Part shown: positions 27,021 through 36,133 of the stretch, one piece after another
Layout of the letters: each line of letters begins with the position of its first letter
Numbering within the stretch: the first letter of the stretch is position 1
NCBI GenBank assembly: GCA_027020665.1
Contig: JALUVJ010000038.1
Coordinates: forward strand, 1-44,076
Length of the DNA: 44,076 nucleotides
From: Nitrospira sp.
GTDB lineage: Bacteria > Nitrospirota > Nitrospiria > SBBL01 > JAADHI01
Direction of reading: 5' to 3'
Translations under genes and position numbers: made by a program
The notes under the pieces: model-generated
Told to the model about the DNA's origin: nothing
What the model saw: only the letters and a program-made list of their open reading frames with translations
Database searches by the model: none

Positions 27021-28149
27021 AAATCCGATAGAACCCCCCGGTTTTTTGAAGGCCCAGCTTTTGGACGGCGGCAAGGGCTTCCGCTATCGCCCGGGTGTGC
27101 GCATGTTGCTCGGCATGCCGGAGGCGAAGGAAGCCCCCCTGCGCTTTGCGCAAACACTGCCCCCCTTCGGCTTTCGTTACCGGGCGGGTCTTCGGGAAGC
27201 CGTGCCGGCAAAAACCGGAACGGCCGGCCTTGCAGACCGGGACGGCTCTGTGACCGAAAGCCCCTCTCCGCATCCGGTTGAAGCGCAAGGTGCGGCGCAC
27301 CCCGGCCCCTTGCATCGCATTGCGCCGCCGCCCTCTGGATTCAAGCAAACGCGTTCCATCTCTTTCGTCACGTCACCTGAGGCCCGTCCGCCTGTGGACA
27401 ACAAAACACGCCGGGCAAGGGAACAGGCCGGTGTTGAGGCCCTTGATATCCAAAACAATGGCTTGCCTGCGCTATCTTCCGTGCCCGCGGAAAAGACAAA
27501 GGTTGCGATCCCGGGATTTTCCAAACGCCCGCAAGTTTTCCCCGCGTTAAAGCCTGAGGCATCGGAAGCAAAAAAGGCGGACGAACAAGACCTGTTTTCC
27601 GCGACACAAAAAGCAAGGCCGGTCAAGCAGGGTGCAAGGGAAGTGATGTCCGGGCCGGATACGCCTGAGCTGACGCATATTGAAAACAAGAAAAGCCCTG
27701 CTTCCGAAGAGATGCTTCCTGAAGAAAAAACGGAAAAGATGCCCGGTTTGGCCCCGGCGGCAGGCCTGCTGCTGCAACCGCGCCCGGAGCAAGGCCTTCG
27801 GCCGCGCAGTGCGCATCAACAAACAATCGAAGGCGGGTCGGACATTCGGAAAACTTGGAACGACCGGGCGGACACCTTTAATCCCGCGTTCTCTGCGGCG
27901 GCAAAACCCTCGCGGCCCGATCCGCACGCGCAGATCCGGCAATTGCGTGAAACGCTGCGCACATTTGAAAAAAATCAACAGGCAAGGGAAGCGGAACAAG
28001 CGCAGCTAAGGACCGATAAGAATCGGGAACCGCAAGCCCCGCCGGCCGTGATCCTGAAACAGGCGCCGCCTCAAAGCAAAACACCCCCGGCGTTTTGGGC
28101 GCGGCGCTACCTGAGCCACGCCGCACTGCGATTGAGGATCTTGCGATGA
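27010..28149 (+). CDS. Pro/Ala/Lys-rich, probably disordered eCIS-associated protein of unknown function
   Basis: 379 aa; overlaps flanking genes at both ends; duplicated motif GKGFRYRPGVRM / PFGFRYRAGLRE; C-terminal basic FWARRYLSHAALRLRILR. Confidence 0.75.
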   Translation: MPSENPIEPPGFLKAQLLDGGKGFRYRPGVRMLLGMPEAKEAPLRFAQTLPPFGFRYRAGLREAVPAKTGTAGLADRDGSVTESPSPHPVEAQGAAHPGPLHRIAPPPSGFKQTRSISFVTSPEARPPVDNKTRRAREQAGVEALDIQNNGLPALSSVPAEKTKVAIPGFSKRPQVFPALKPEASEAKKADEQDLFSATQKARPVKQGAREVMSGPDTPELTHIENKKSPASEEMLPEEKTEKMPGLAPAAGLLLQPRPEQGLRPRSAHQQTIEGGSDIRKTWNDRADTFNPAFSAAAKPSRPDPHAQIRQLRETLRTFEKNQQAREAEQAQLRTDKNREPQAPPAVILKQAPPQSKTPPAFWARRYLSHAALRLRILR

Positions 28150-28988
28150 GCGCCTCAACCGCAATCGGCATGGTGAGCGAATCGCTGCGCAACCTGTTGG
28201 TGGGCGAGATGACGATTACCCCCAACGTGCCCGTGACCATCATGGCGCCGGACGAGCCGGGCGGCGGCAGTCGCCGCGTGAACCTCTTTTTGTACAAGGC
28301 GCAGGAAAACCCGTCCCTGAAAAATCTGGACTGGCAGGTCAAGCAGGGCGAACCCGGACAACTGGTGCCGCCGCCCTTGTCCTTGAATTTGTTTTACCTG
28401 ATGACCCCCTATGCGCAAAACGATCCGCAGACCGGCAACAGCACCGCCCATGAAATCTTAGGCGATGCCATGCGTGTCTTTTACGAAAATGCCATCGTTT
28501 CGCAAGACTACCTCGCGGACGGTCTTTTAGACGCGCGCCATCAGATTAAGATCATGCTCAATACCTTGGACTTGGAAGAAATGAGCCGGGTTTGGAATAC
28601 CTTCACACAGCCCTTTCGGCTTTCGGTTTTGTACGAGGTGTCCGTCGTGCAAATCGACATGCTTACAGAAAGCGAACGCGCGATGGCCAACCGGGTGCGG
28701 CAGGTCGGCATCCCCGATGTGCGCGCGCCTTATCGGCCCCCCGTAGTCGAGGGCGTAAACCCGGAAAGCGCCGTCGCCGGATCAACAATTACCTTCCAAG
28801 GTGCGTATTTGGATGGGTGGCAGGCCTATGTCACAATCATGCGACAACCGGTAGTGAGTGGGCAGGCGATTACCGGGAACAGCTTCGACGTCACGTTGCC
28901 CGGCGATCTCGCGCCCGGTTTTCATGAAATCCGCGTGGATGTGTCGCATGTATTCCGAAAGACCTTTTTCTTCGAGGTGACAACATGA
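28146..28988 (+). CDS. DUF4255 / Pvc16-like tail-terminator (cap) protein
   Basis: MSASTAIGMVSESLRNLLVGEMT...RRVNLFLYKAQENPSLKNLDWQ...PPLSLNLFYLMTPYAQ...HEILGDAMRVFYENAIVS. Start is an internal Met. Confidence 0.9.
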   Translation: MSASTAIGMVSESLRNLLVGEMTITPNVPVTIMAPDEPGGGSRRVNLFLYKAQENPSLKNLDWQVKQGEPGQLVPPPLSLNLFYLMTPYAQNDPQTGNSTAHEILGDAMRVFYENAIVSQDYLADGLLDARHQIKIMLNTLDLEEMSRVWNTFTQPFRLSVLYEVSVVQIDMLTESERAMANRVRQVGIPDVRAPYRPPVVEGVNPESAVAGSTITFQGAYLDGWQAYVTIMRQPVVSGQAITGNSFDVTLPGDLAPGFHEIRVDVSHVFRKTFFFEVTT

Positions 28989-31228
28989 CGGTGCAATCTT
29001 TGAGAAAAAACGAGGCAGCGCTTTCCACTTATGCGACGAATGAAGCCCACCTTGAGGACGAACTCAAAAAACTGGATCTGATTATCGCCCTCCGCAAACA
29101 CGTCTTGCAGGGTCGGGCGCGGCAAATGGAAACATCAAAGGGCGCGCCGCTTTCGCCGCCCCTCTATATTTCCAATGAAGAAATCGATCATCTGCTGCAG
29201 GCAAAGGGCGCGGCCGTTCCGGATGACCCCGGAACGGCGCGCATGCGAAAGGCCATCGAAAGCCTGCAGCAGCAGATTCAAGACCGGGTTAAACGCAGCA
29301 TTGCGGCAGGGACCTTCCTGGCCTTGCCCCGGCTGGCGCATATCTTTGGCTTGTCGCCCTTTGAGTTGCAGGTGGTGGTCATTTGTCTTGCGCCGGAACT
29401 GCATCGCAAATACGACACGCTCTATGCTTACTTGCAGGACGACATCACGCGGAAAAAACCCAGTGTTGACCTCGTTTTGGATCTTCTCTGCTCTTCCGTG
29501 CCCGCGCGCTGGCGCGCGCGGGCGGTGTTCACACAACAGGCTCCCTTGTTCCGCGCGGGCCTGTTGTGCGAAGTGGATGACCCGCAAAGTCCCTCCGGTG
29601 CGAGTGATTTGGCGCGCTTTTTAAAGTTGGACCCCCGGATTTTGAACGATCTCTTAGGTAACCACGGCCTGGATGATCGCCTGGCGGGCATGGCGCGCCT
29701 TTATCCGGCACATCCTGAAACTCCTGCTCCGGAGGACTTGGCCATCGATGCCGGGATCTGCGCGCATCTCTCCGGCGTGTTGAAAACGCACTTTGCCTCC
29801 GACGCCGCCGCGCGCAAAAAATTAACCTTTCATTTTTACGGCCCGCCCGGCGTCGGGAAAAAGACCCTGGCGGCTGCGCTCTGCAAGCAGATCTCCTGTC
29901 CCCTGCTCGTGATCGATGTGCCGCAATTTCCGGCAAACGCGGATGAATGGGATGCCTTGCTGCACTTGGCCTTCCGGGAGGGACTGCTGCAGCAGGCCGC
30001 GCTTTATTTTGACCGCATCGACCCCTGGGTGAAGGATGCCGGTTCCGGCCCGGCGCGGCTGAAAAAACTGGCGGAGGCGATTCAAAAATACGGCTGGCTG
30101 ACCTTTTTCTCCAGCGACTTGCCCTGCGCAGGGACAAATGTCTTCCGGGAGACGGCCTTTCACGGTGTTGCGCTTGCCCTGCCGGATGCCGCTCTTCGCA
30201 CACAGGCCTGGGAGGCGGCGCTCGGCGCCGTGAACTGCGAAGCGGAAAAACGCTGGGCCGGTGCGTTGGCGGGCCGCTTCCGGCTGACGCCGGGACAGAT
30301 TCAGGACGCTGTGCGCTTTGCGCTCAATCAGGCGAGTGATTCCGCCGGGCGGCCGGAAATCACGCGCGCCGCGCTGTATGCCGCCTGCCGAAAACAGTCG
30401 AACCCGCAACTCCAGGCACTCTCCCTCAAGATTTCGCCGCGCTGCGGCTGGCAAGACATCGTCTTGCCGGAAGGCCCACTTGCGCAATTGAAGGAACTTT
30501 GCCAACAGGTCAAACATCGCGCGCAAGTCTTCAGTGCATGGGGTTTTTCCGGCAAGCTTTCCCGCGGCAAGGGCCTGAGCGTACTCTTTTCCGGGCCGCC
30601 CGGCACAGGGAAAACCATGGCGGCCGAGGTCATTGCAAAGGCATTGCAACTGGATCTCTACAAAATCGACCTCTCAAGCATTGTCAGCAAGTACATCGGC
30701 GAGACGGAGAAAAACCTCTCCAAAATATTTCACGAGGCGGAAACAAGCAACGCCATTCTTTTTTTCGACGAGGCCGACGCCCTCTTTGGAAAACGCACGG
30801 AAGTCTCGGACGCCCACGACCGCTACGCCAACATCGAAACCGGCTATCTCTTGCAAAAGATGGAAGAATACGAAGGGGTCGTCATCCTCGCCACCAACTT
30901 ACGCGATAACATGGACGAGGCCTTTACCCGCCGCATTCGTTTTATTGTGGAATTTCCTTTTCCAGATCTTGAAAGCCGCCTCAAGATCTGGAAGGGCCAT
31001 TTCCCCGAAGCTGCGCCCCTGGATGACGACATCGATTTTGACTTTCTGGCGAAACGGGTGCAAGTTGCGGGCGGCAACATCAAAAACATCATCTTAAATG
31101 CGGCCTTTTGCGCGGCGGAAGAAGGGACGGCCATCGGCATGCGGCATTTGATGCACGGGACAAAACGGGAATATGAAAAAATCGGGAAGATGTGGAACGA
31201 AAGCACTTATCAAAAAAAGTCTGCTTGA
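28985..31228 (+). CDS. eCIS AAA+ ATPase (Afp15/Pvc15-like), two AAA modules
   Basis: C-terminal FSGPPGTGKTMAAEVIAKAL, AILFFDEADALFGKRTEVSDAHDRYANIETGYLLQKMEEYEGVVILATNLRDNMDEAFTRRIRF; N-terminal degenerate GPPGVGKKTLAAALCK. Confidence 0.95.
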   Translation: MTVQSLRKNEAALSTYATNEAHLEDELKKLDLIIALRKHVLQGRARQMETSKGAPLSPPLYISNEEIDHLLQAKGAAVPDDPGTARMRKAIESLQQQIQDRVKRSIAAGTFLALPRLAHIFGLSPFELQVVVICLAPELHRKYDTLYAYLQDDITRKKPSVDLVLDLLCSSVPARWRARAVFTQQAPLFRAGLLCEVDDPQSPSGASDLARFLKLDPRILNDLLGNHGLDDRLAGMARLYPAHPETPAPEDLAIDAGICAHLSGVLKTHFASDAAARKKLTFHFYGPPGVGKKTLAAALCKQISCPLLVIDVPQFPANADEWDALLHLAFREGLLQQAALYFDRIDPWVKDAGSGPARLKKLAEAIQKYGWLTFFSSDLPCAGTNVFRETAFHGVALALPDAALRTQAWEAALGAVNCEAEKRWAGALAGRFRLTPGQIQDAVRFALNQASDSAGRPEITRAALYAACRKQSNPQLQALSLKISPRCGWQDIVLPEGPLAQLKELCQQVKHRAQVFSAWGFSGKLSRGKGLSVLFSGPPGTGKTMAAEVIAKALQLDLYKIDLSSIVSKYIGETEKNLSKIFHEAETSNAILFFDEADALFGKRTEVSDAHDRYANIETGYLLQKMEEYEGVVILATNLRDNMDEAFTRRIRFIVEFPFPDLESRLKIWKGHFPEAAPLDDDIDFDFLAKRVQVAGGNIKNIILNAAFCAAEEGTAIGMRHLMHGTKREYEKIGKMWNESTYQKKSA

Positions 31229-31259
31229 GCAGAATATCGGGAGCTAAGAGGTGTAAATT

Positions 31260-32519
31260 ATGAAAACACGCAAAACGGAAGGCAAGGGGGAATCAATCAG
31301 TGTTTTAAAGCCTGCAAACGGGCGCAAGCCCGCGACAAAGGCAAGCACACCCCTCCGCCTGCAACGCAATGCGCCGTGTGTACTGCAAAGAAGTCTGGGG
31401 AACCGCTGCATTCAGGCCCTTTCGGCGTATGAGGGGGGTCGCCCCCGCATTCAGCGAAAATGTGACTGCGGGGGCACTTGCGCAAGCTGTGCCAAAAAAG
31501 AAGAGCAGGGCATACAAGCCAAACTCAAGGTCGGTGCGGCCGGTGACCGTTATGAAAAAGAAGCCGACCGGGTTGCGGCGCAAGTCATGCGCATGCCGGA
31601 CATTGTGAGGCAAACCGAGGAGGAAGAGGAGGAGACGATCCAGGCCAAAATCCAACGCATCTCCACGGCCGCAGATGCCGGATTTGATCCCGGTCCGGAT
31701 TTTCGGATTTCCAAAAGCGGCGGGCAGGCGCTTTCTTTGTCCACGCGGCAGTTTATGGAACCGCGTTTTGGGAGCGATTTTAGTCAGGTTCGCATTCACG
31801 ATGACGCTGCATCACAGCAAAGTGCGGCACAAATTCAGGCCAGAGCCTTTACATCCGGCCATCATATCTGGTTGGGCAAAGGGGCTTCCGAAAACGATAA
31901 AAATCTCATGGCGCACGAATTGACCCATGTCGTGCAACAGGGCGGAAAGGGAAGCCACATTTCTGGAGGCTTAGGGATTCAACGATTGGGTAGCAACCCC
32001 GGTTGCACAAATGCTGAAAGACGCACGATTCACCAGGCAATATTCAACGCCAGAGGATGGCTCAGTAAAGCCATCCCCCAACTCAGAGCAAGTCCATTAT
32101 CGAGGAGGGCCATACGGAGTCTGCGCCGTAACTTTGGACCGACTTATGGTGTCGCAGCAAACGCGCCACTCATTCTTGGGAGGCTCCGTGCTGCTTACAA
32201 CGAAATGAGCACCATTTCCTTTAGATGTGCAGGGGCTGCCGATGCAACATGCGCGACAAGCCCCTGTGGCTATGCTGTCGCAGGTTCGCGTGATGCGACG
32301 ATTTGCAGAAACGCGACTCTCACTCCTGGAACAGACTGGAGATATCAGGCGGGATGCGTGCTTCACGAATCCTTACATGCGAGATTCTCCAGATTTACCG
32401 TAGATGAATATTCGGGGTGGCATGGTGCCTCAGGTTCTAGTCCGACTTACCCAGGTGCTGGAACAGATCCACTGTTGAATGCTGATTCTTACACGACACT
32501 TGCGATGGACTTGTCTTGA
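31260..32519 (+). CDS. DUF4157 protein with C-terminal M35/aspzincin-like metallopeptidase domain; putative eCIS effector
   Basis: N-terminal RKCDCGGTCASCAKKEEQ; MEPRFGSDFSQVRIHDDAASQQSAAQIQARAFTSGHHIWLGKGASENDKNLMAHELTHVVQQ (DUF4157 HExxH); C-terminal CVLHESLHARFSRFTVDEYSGWHG...LLNADSYTTLAMDLS. Confidence 0.85.
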   Translation: MKTRKTEGKGESISVLKPANGRKPATKASTPLRLQRNAPCVLQRSLGNRCIQALSAYEGGRPRIQRKCDCGGTCASCAKKEEQGIQAKLKVGAAGDRYEKEADRVAAQVMRMPDIVRQTEEEEEETIQAKIQRISTAADAGFDPGPDFRISKSGGQALSLSTRQFMEPRFGSDFSQVRIHDDAASQQSAAQIQARAFTSGHHIWLGKGASENDKNLMAHELTHVVQQGGKGSHISGGLGIQRLGSNPGCTNAERRTIHQAIFNARGWLSKAIPQLRASPLSRRAIRSLRRNFGPTYGVAANAPLILGRLRAAYNEMSTISFRCAGAADATCATSPCGYAVAGSRDATICRNATLTPGTDWRYQAGCVLHESLHARFSRFTVDEYSGWHGASGSSPTYPGAGTDPLLNADSYTTLAMDLS

Positions 32520-32573
32520 AAAAGATCGTGGTAAACGTTCATCATAGATAAAAGATTAAGAAAGACTTAAGGA

Positions 32574-33257
32574 ATGTCCGGTTTTAGCAACAAACCCAAG
32601 ATTTTACGGGGGGCTTTTGTGGAATATGGCCTCAGTCTTCCGCCCTTGTTTGTGGTGTTTCAATTCAACCCTATCGAACTCACGCGCAATCGCAGCCTCA
32701 CCTTTTCGGTGCCGGGGGAAACGGCAACGACCCCGAGAAACCAAACCCTGCATCATACCGAATCGGATTTGCTCAAGATTCAAGAACAACAGCAAGTGGC
32801 GATTCCGGAAGAGTCCATCAGCTTTGATATCCGCCTGGATGCCACGGACGATTTGAATGACGGCGATGCCATTACTGAACAATTCGGCATCGCCCCCCAG
32901 CTGTCCACGCTGGAGCTCATGGTGCATCCCAAAGAGGAAAGTCTGATCGGGCAGGCACTCGGCTCTTTGCTCGGGTCATCCGGCGGTTTTAGTTTTACCA
33001 AAGGCGCAAATCCGCCGCTTGTGCTGTTTATTTGGGGGCGCAAACGGGTATGGCCGGTCAACCTTGAACAGCTCAATATTACGGAGACAGAATTCAGCAC
33101 GGACTTAAACCCCATTCGCGCGACGGCTTCGGTGAGCATGAAAGTCATCGAAGGGAAAAACCTGGCCTACAAATATACCAAGGTCATGAAAGAAGCGATG
33201 TCCGTGCTGAATTTGGCGAATATTGCCGACATTGCCGACGTGGTCATTCCCGGTTAG
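32574..33257 (+). CDS. CIS_tube / Afp7-like protein
   Basis: ILRGAFVEYGLSLPPLFVVFQFNPIELTRNRSLTFSVPG...LELMVHPKE...PPLVLFIWGRKRVWPVNLEQLNITETEFSTDLNPIRATASVSMKVIE. Confidence 0.88.
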   Translation: MSGFSNKPKILRGAFVEYGLSLPPLFVVFQFNPIELTRNRSLTFSVPGETATTPRNQTLHHTESDLLKIQEQQQVAIPEESISFDIRLDATDDLNDGDAITEQFGIAPQLSTLELMVHPKEESLIGQALGSLLGSSGGFSFTKGANPPLVLFIWGRKRVWPVNLEQLNITETEFSTDLNPIRATASVSMKVIEGKNLAYKYTKVMKEAMSVLNLANIADIADVVIPG

Positions 33258-33266
33258 GAGCAAGCG

Positions 33267-33860
33267 ATGTTTTCAAAGCGTTCACGTTATAGAAAATTGG
33301 ATGATGTCGTTACCGCCGATGCGGAAGGCCGGTCGGCGCAATCCAAGGCCCTTCGCCTGCTGCCGGAGGTTTCGGGCACGTTTCTTCACACGGTGGAAGA
33401 ACCCGACCGCCTGGATCACCTGGCCTATAAATATTACAAACAGCCGCAAAAGTGGTGGCGCATCTGTGACGCCAATCCGGAGTTTATGCTGCCGCAGGCC
33501 CTCTTGGGAAAAGATCCGGTGAAAACCACGCGCTTTCCGCTCACCGTCGATGAGGAAACCCCGGAACCTTTTTGGGTGGGATTATTGAGTGCCGTGCAAA
33601 AAACCGTGGGGGTGGAAAGGGCGCAGCTTGCGAAGGAAGAAACGGCACTGGTGGATCGTGTACGTTCCGTCGGCTTGAATGAAGTGACCGTGAAAGTGCC
33701 GGAATATCGTTATGTGTTGATCGTTCGACACAATGTGATGAATGTCGATGAGGAAGCGCTCGCGGCGCAAATTTCCGGGCTTTCATTTACCGTCGGTCCG
33801 CCGGAATCCGTGGGCCGTGTGGGAAAGCAGATCATCATTCCCCCAAATATTGTGGGTTAG
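33267..33860 (+). CDS. gpX/LysM-like baseplate adaptor
   Basis: FLHTVEEPDRLDHLAYKYYKQPQKWWRICDANPEFMLPQALLGKDPVKTTRFPL resembles tail protein X/LysM patterns; sits between Afp7-like and hub genes. Confidence 0.7.
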   Translation: MFSKRSRYRKLDDVVTADAEGRSAQSKALRLLPEVSGTFLHTVEEPDRLDHLAYKYYKQPQKWWRICDANPEFMLPQALLGKDPVKTTRFPLTVDEETPEPFWVGLLSAVQKTVGVERAQLAKEETALVDRVRSVGLNEVTVKVPEYRYVLIVRHNVMNVDEEALAAQISGLSFTVGPPESVGRVGKQIIIPPNIVG

Positions 33861-33867
33861 GTCGGGT

Positions 33868-34992
33868 ATGCCTGAGAACGAAAATTTTATAATTGAAATC
33901 GAAGGGACTGAAATTGACGATCTTTATCCCGATCTCAATCATGTTGAGATTGAATTGGATGAGGAACTGGCCGGTCTGTTCCGCATACAGTTTGCGACCG
34001 GACAAAGCGGTGAGGGGCTGTGGTGGCACTTGGACGATGATCGGCTACAGATTTGGAAGGAAGTGGCCATCCGCGCCGGATTCGGCGATGGGATGGAAGA
34101 AGTCATATCCGGGGTCATTACCCATGTGAAACCCGTGTTTGAAACCGACGCCGCGCAAAGCACGCTTGAAATCTGGGGCATGGATCGCAGCGTCTTGATG
34201 GACCGGGAAGAAAAACTGAAGGACTGGCCGAACAAAACGGACAGCGACATCGCGACGGAGATCTTCGGCAACTACGGTTTAACCCCCGAAGTGGAGGCGA
34301 CGGATATCGTGCATGACGAAGCCGTTTCAACCGTCATTCAACGCGAAACCGACATTCAATTCTTAAAACGGCTTGCGCTCCGAAACGGCTTTGAATGTTA
34401 TGTCGAGGGCACGACGGGCTACTTCCGTCCCCCGCAAATCGATGCCGCACCGCAGCCGCTTTTGGCCCTGCACTTCGGCGCGGAAAGCAATGTGACGCAG
34501 TTTTCGCTCGATGTAAACGGTTTGAATCCGGCTAATATCGAGATGCTTCAAGTCGACCGGAGCAACAAGGAAATTCTCGAAGCCGTGGCGGCATCGAGCC
34601 GGCAAACGGCCCTGGGCCAGGCCGATGCGGAAAGCCTGCTCGGCAGCGGCATGCCTCCGGGGCGGTTCTTCATCGGCAAAAACGCGACCACGGGCAATCC
34701 GGAGATGTCGGCGCTGTGTCAAGGCCTCTATCACGAGGCCGCCTGGTTTGTCACCGGAGAAGGCACAATCGCCGGCGGTCAATACGGGCATCTTTTAAAA
34801 CCGCGCGGCACCGTGACGATCAAGGGCATCGGAGAAACTCACAGCGGAATATATTATGTTACACAAGTCACGCACCGCATGACGGCAGAGGGCTTGACGC
34901 AGTCTTTTAAAGTGAAACGCAACGGCATCATGCCGACCGGGACGGAAGATTTTTCGGGTGAATCTTCGGGTCTTTCGGGCGGATTATTGTAG
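33868..34992 (+). CDS. Baseplate hub (phage late control protein gpD / VgrG N-terminal-like)
   Basis: IATEIFGNYGLTPEVEATDIVHDEAVSTVIQRETDIQFLKRLALRNGFECYVEGTTGYFRPPQ; KPRGTVTIKGIGETHSGIYYVTQVTHRMTAEGLTQSFKVKRN. Start moved to internal Met MPENENF. Confidence 0.9.
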   Translation: MPENENFIIEIEGTEIDDLYPDLNHVEIELDEELAGLFRIQFATGQSGEGLWWHLDDDRLQIWKEVAIRAGFGDGMEEVISGVITHVKPVFETDAAQSTLEIWGMDRSVLMDREEKLKDWPNKTDSDIATEIFGNYGLTPEVEATDIVHDEAVSTVIQRETDIQFLKRLALRNGFECYVEGTTGYFRPPQIDAAPQPLLALHFGAESNVTQFSLDVNGLNPANIEMLQVDRSNKEILEAVAASSRQTALGQADAESLLGSGMPPGRFFIGKNATTGNPEMSALCQGLYHEAAWFVTGEGTIAGGQYGHLLKPRGTVTIKGIGETHSGIYYVTQVTHRMTAEGLTQSFKVKRNGIMPTGTEDFSGESSGLSGGLL

Positions 34993-35000
34993 GAATCGGG

Positions 35001-35819
35001 ATGGATTTAGACAAGGCGGTCGCCAACCTCATTCAAAAAGTCGAGCAGCGTTTTTACGGCAAGTACCGGGCCTTTGTGGTTGAAAACGACGACCCGGAGC
35101 AACTCGGGCGTCTTAAACTGAAGGTGCCGAGCGTGCTGGGCGAAGAAGTGGTCACGGGCTGGGCGATGCCCTGCGTCCCTTACGGCGGTATGACGGATCG
35201 GGGCTTTTTTTTCATTCCGGAAATTGACGCAGGCGTGTGGGTGGAGTTTGAAGAAGGCGATCTGGAATTTCCCATTTGGGTCGGCACCTTTTGGAGCAAA
35301 CCCGGCGGAACGTCGGAAGTCCCCAAACCCAACGATGCGGCAGGTTCGGAAGAAGGCGGCATTCCGTCGCCGCCCACGCGCAAAATCATCAAAACCCTGA
35401 AGGGACACACGATTCAGCTCGAAGATGCGGACGGGGAAGAAATGGTGCTCTTGGTGGAAGCGGAAAACGGCCAAGTCTTCACGATGAACCAGGACGGCAT
35501 CAAAATTACGGACGGGAAAAACGGCAACACCGTCACGCTGGACAGCAGCGGCATCGTCATCGAGGACAAAAACGGCAATGTCATTACGATGGATGCCTCA
35601 ACCGTCACGATTAAAAGCAGCAGCATTAAAGTCGGCGAAAACGCGAGTGAGCCGCTGGTGTTGGGCAATCAACTGAAAACGGCGCTGGAAACCTGGATCA
35701 ACGGCACCTTTTCCACGCACATGCACACGGGCAACATGGGTGCACCGACCACACCGCCTCTCCCCGGCGCGCCCTTGGTGATGGACCCGGCGCTCTCGCT
35801 CACAAACAAGGTGGAATAA
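35001..35819 (+). CDS. Baseplate spike protein gpV/gp5-like with OB fold and beta-helix-like C-terminus
   Basis: YRAFVVENDDPEQLGRLKLKVPSVLGEEVVTGWAMPCVPYGGMTDRGFFFIPEIDAGVWVEFEEGDLEFPIWVGTFW; repetitive NGNTVTLDSSGIVIEDKNGNVITMDASTVTIKSS. Confidence 0.93.
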   Translation: MDLDKAVANLIQKVEQRFYGKYRAFVVENDDPEQLGRLKLKVPSVLGEEVVTGWAMPCVPYGGMTDRGFFFIPEIDAGVWVEFEEGDLEFPIWVGTFWSKPGGTSEVPKPNDAAGSEEGGIPSPPTRKIIKTLKGHTIQLEDADGEEMVLLVEAENGQVFTMNQDGIKITDGKNGNTVTLDSSGIVIEDKNGNVITMDASTVTIKSSSIKVGENASEPLVLGNQLKTALETWINGTFSTHMHTGNMGAPTTPPLPGAPLVMDPALSLTNKVE

Positions 35820-35821
35820 AG

Positions 35822-36130
35822 ATGGCGCTTGCAATCGGAACAACCCAAGCAAACACCGGCATGGCCAAAGCCATTTATGACGAAATCGACAAACAGCTTT
35901 CACCTCCTTTGAGCGGCACACCGGCGGAGGACATGGAAAAGATACGCGACAGTTGGAAGAAGTTGGCCTTCGCCATTTCAACCGGCGTCATCAATCACAT
36001 TATTTCCAATATGGAGATCAAAGGTGTGCAGACTTCGGGTGATATCAACGCCACGGTTTCGGGCAGCAGTGCCACGCAGTCCGACGTGGTGTTTACGCAG
36101 CGCAATGACGGCATGGACTTGGTGGAGTAA
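35822..36130 (+). CDS. Small eCIS-associated protein of unknown function (102 aa)
   Basis: Coupled ORF between gpV and gp25: MALAIGTTQANTGMAKAIYDEIDKQLSPPLSG... Confidence 0.7.
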   Translation: MALAIGTTQANTGMAKAIYDEIDKQLSPPLSGTPAEDMEKIRDSWKKLAFAISTGVINHIISNMEIKGVQTSGDINATVSGSSATQSDVVFTQRNDGMDLVE

Positions 36131-36133
36131 GAC

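Noticed and set aside
29500-29523. cccgcgcgctggcgcgcgcggg palindrome
   Set aside because: Lies inside the ATPase coding frame and is explained by Ala/Arg-rich high-GC codons; no independent support.
29822-30649. 275-aa minus-strand ORF opposite the eCIS ATPase
   Set aside because: Antisense shadow of a high-GC coding region; plus strand has clear AAA+ motifs.
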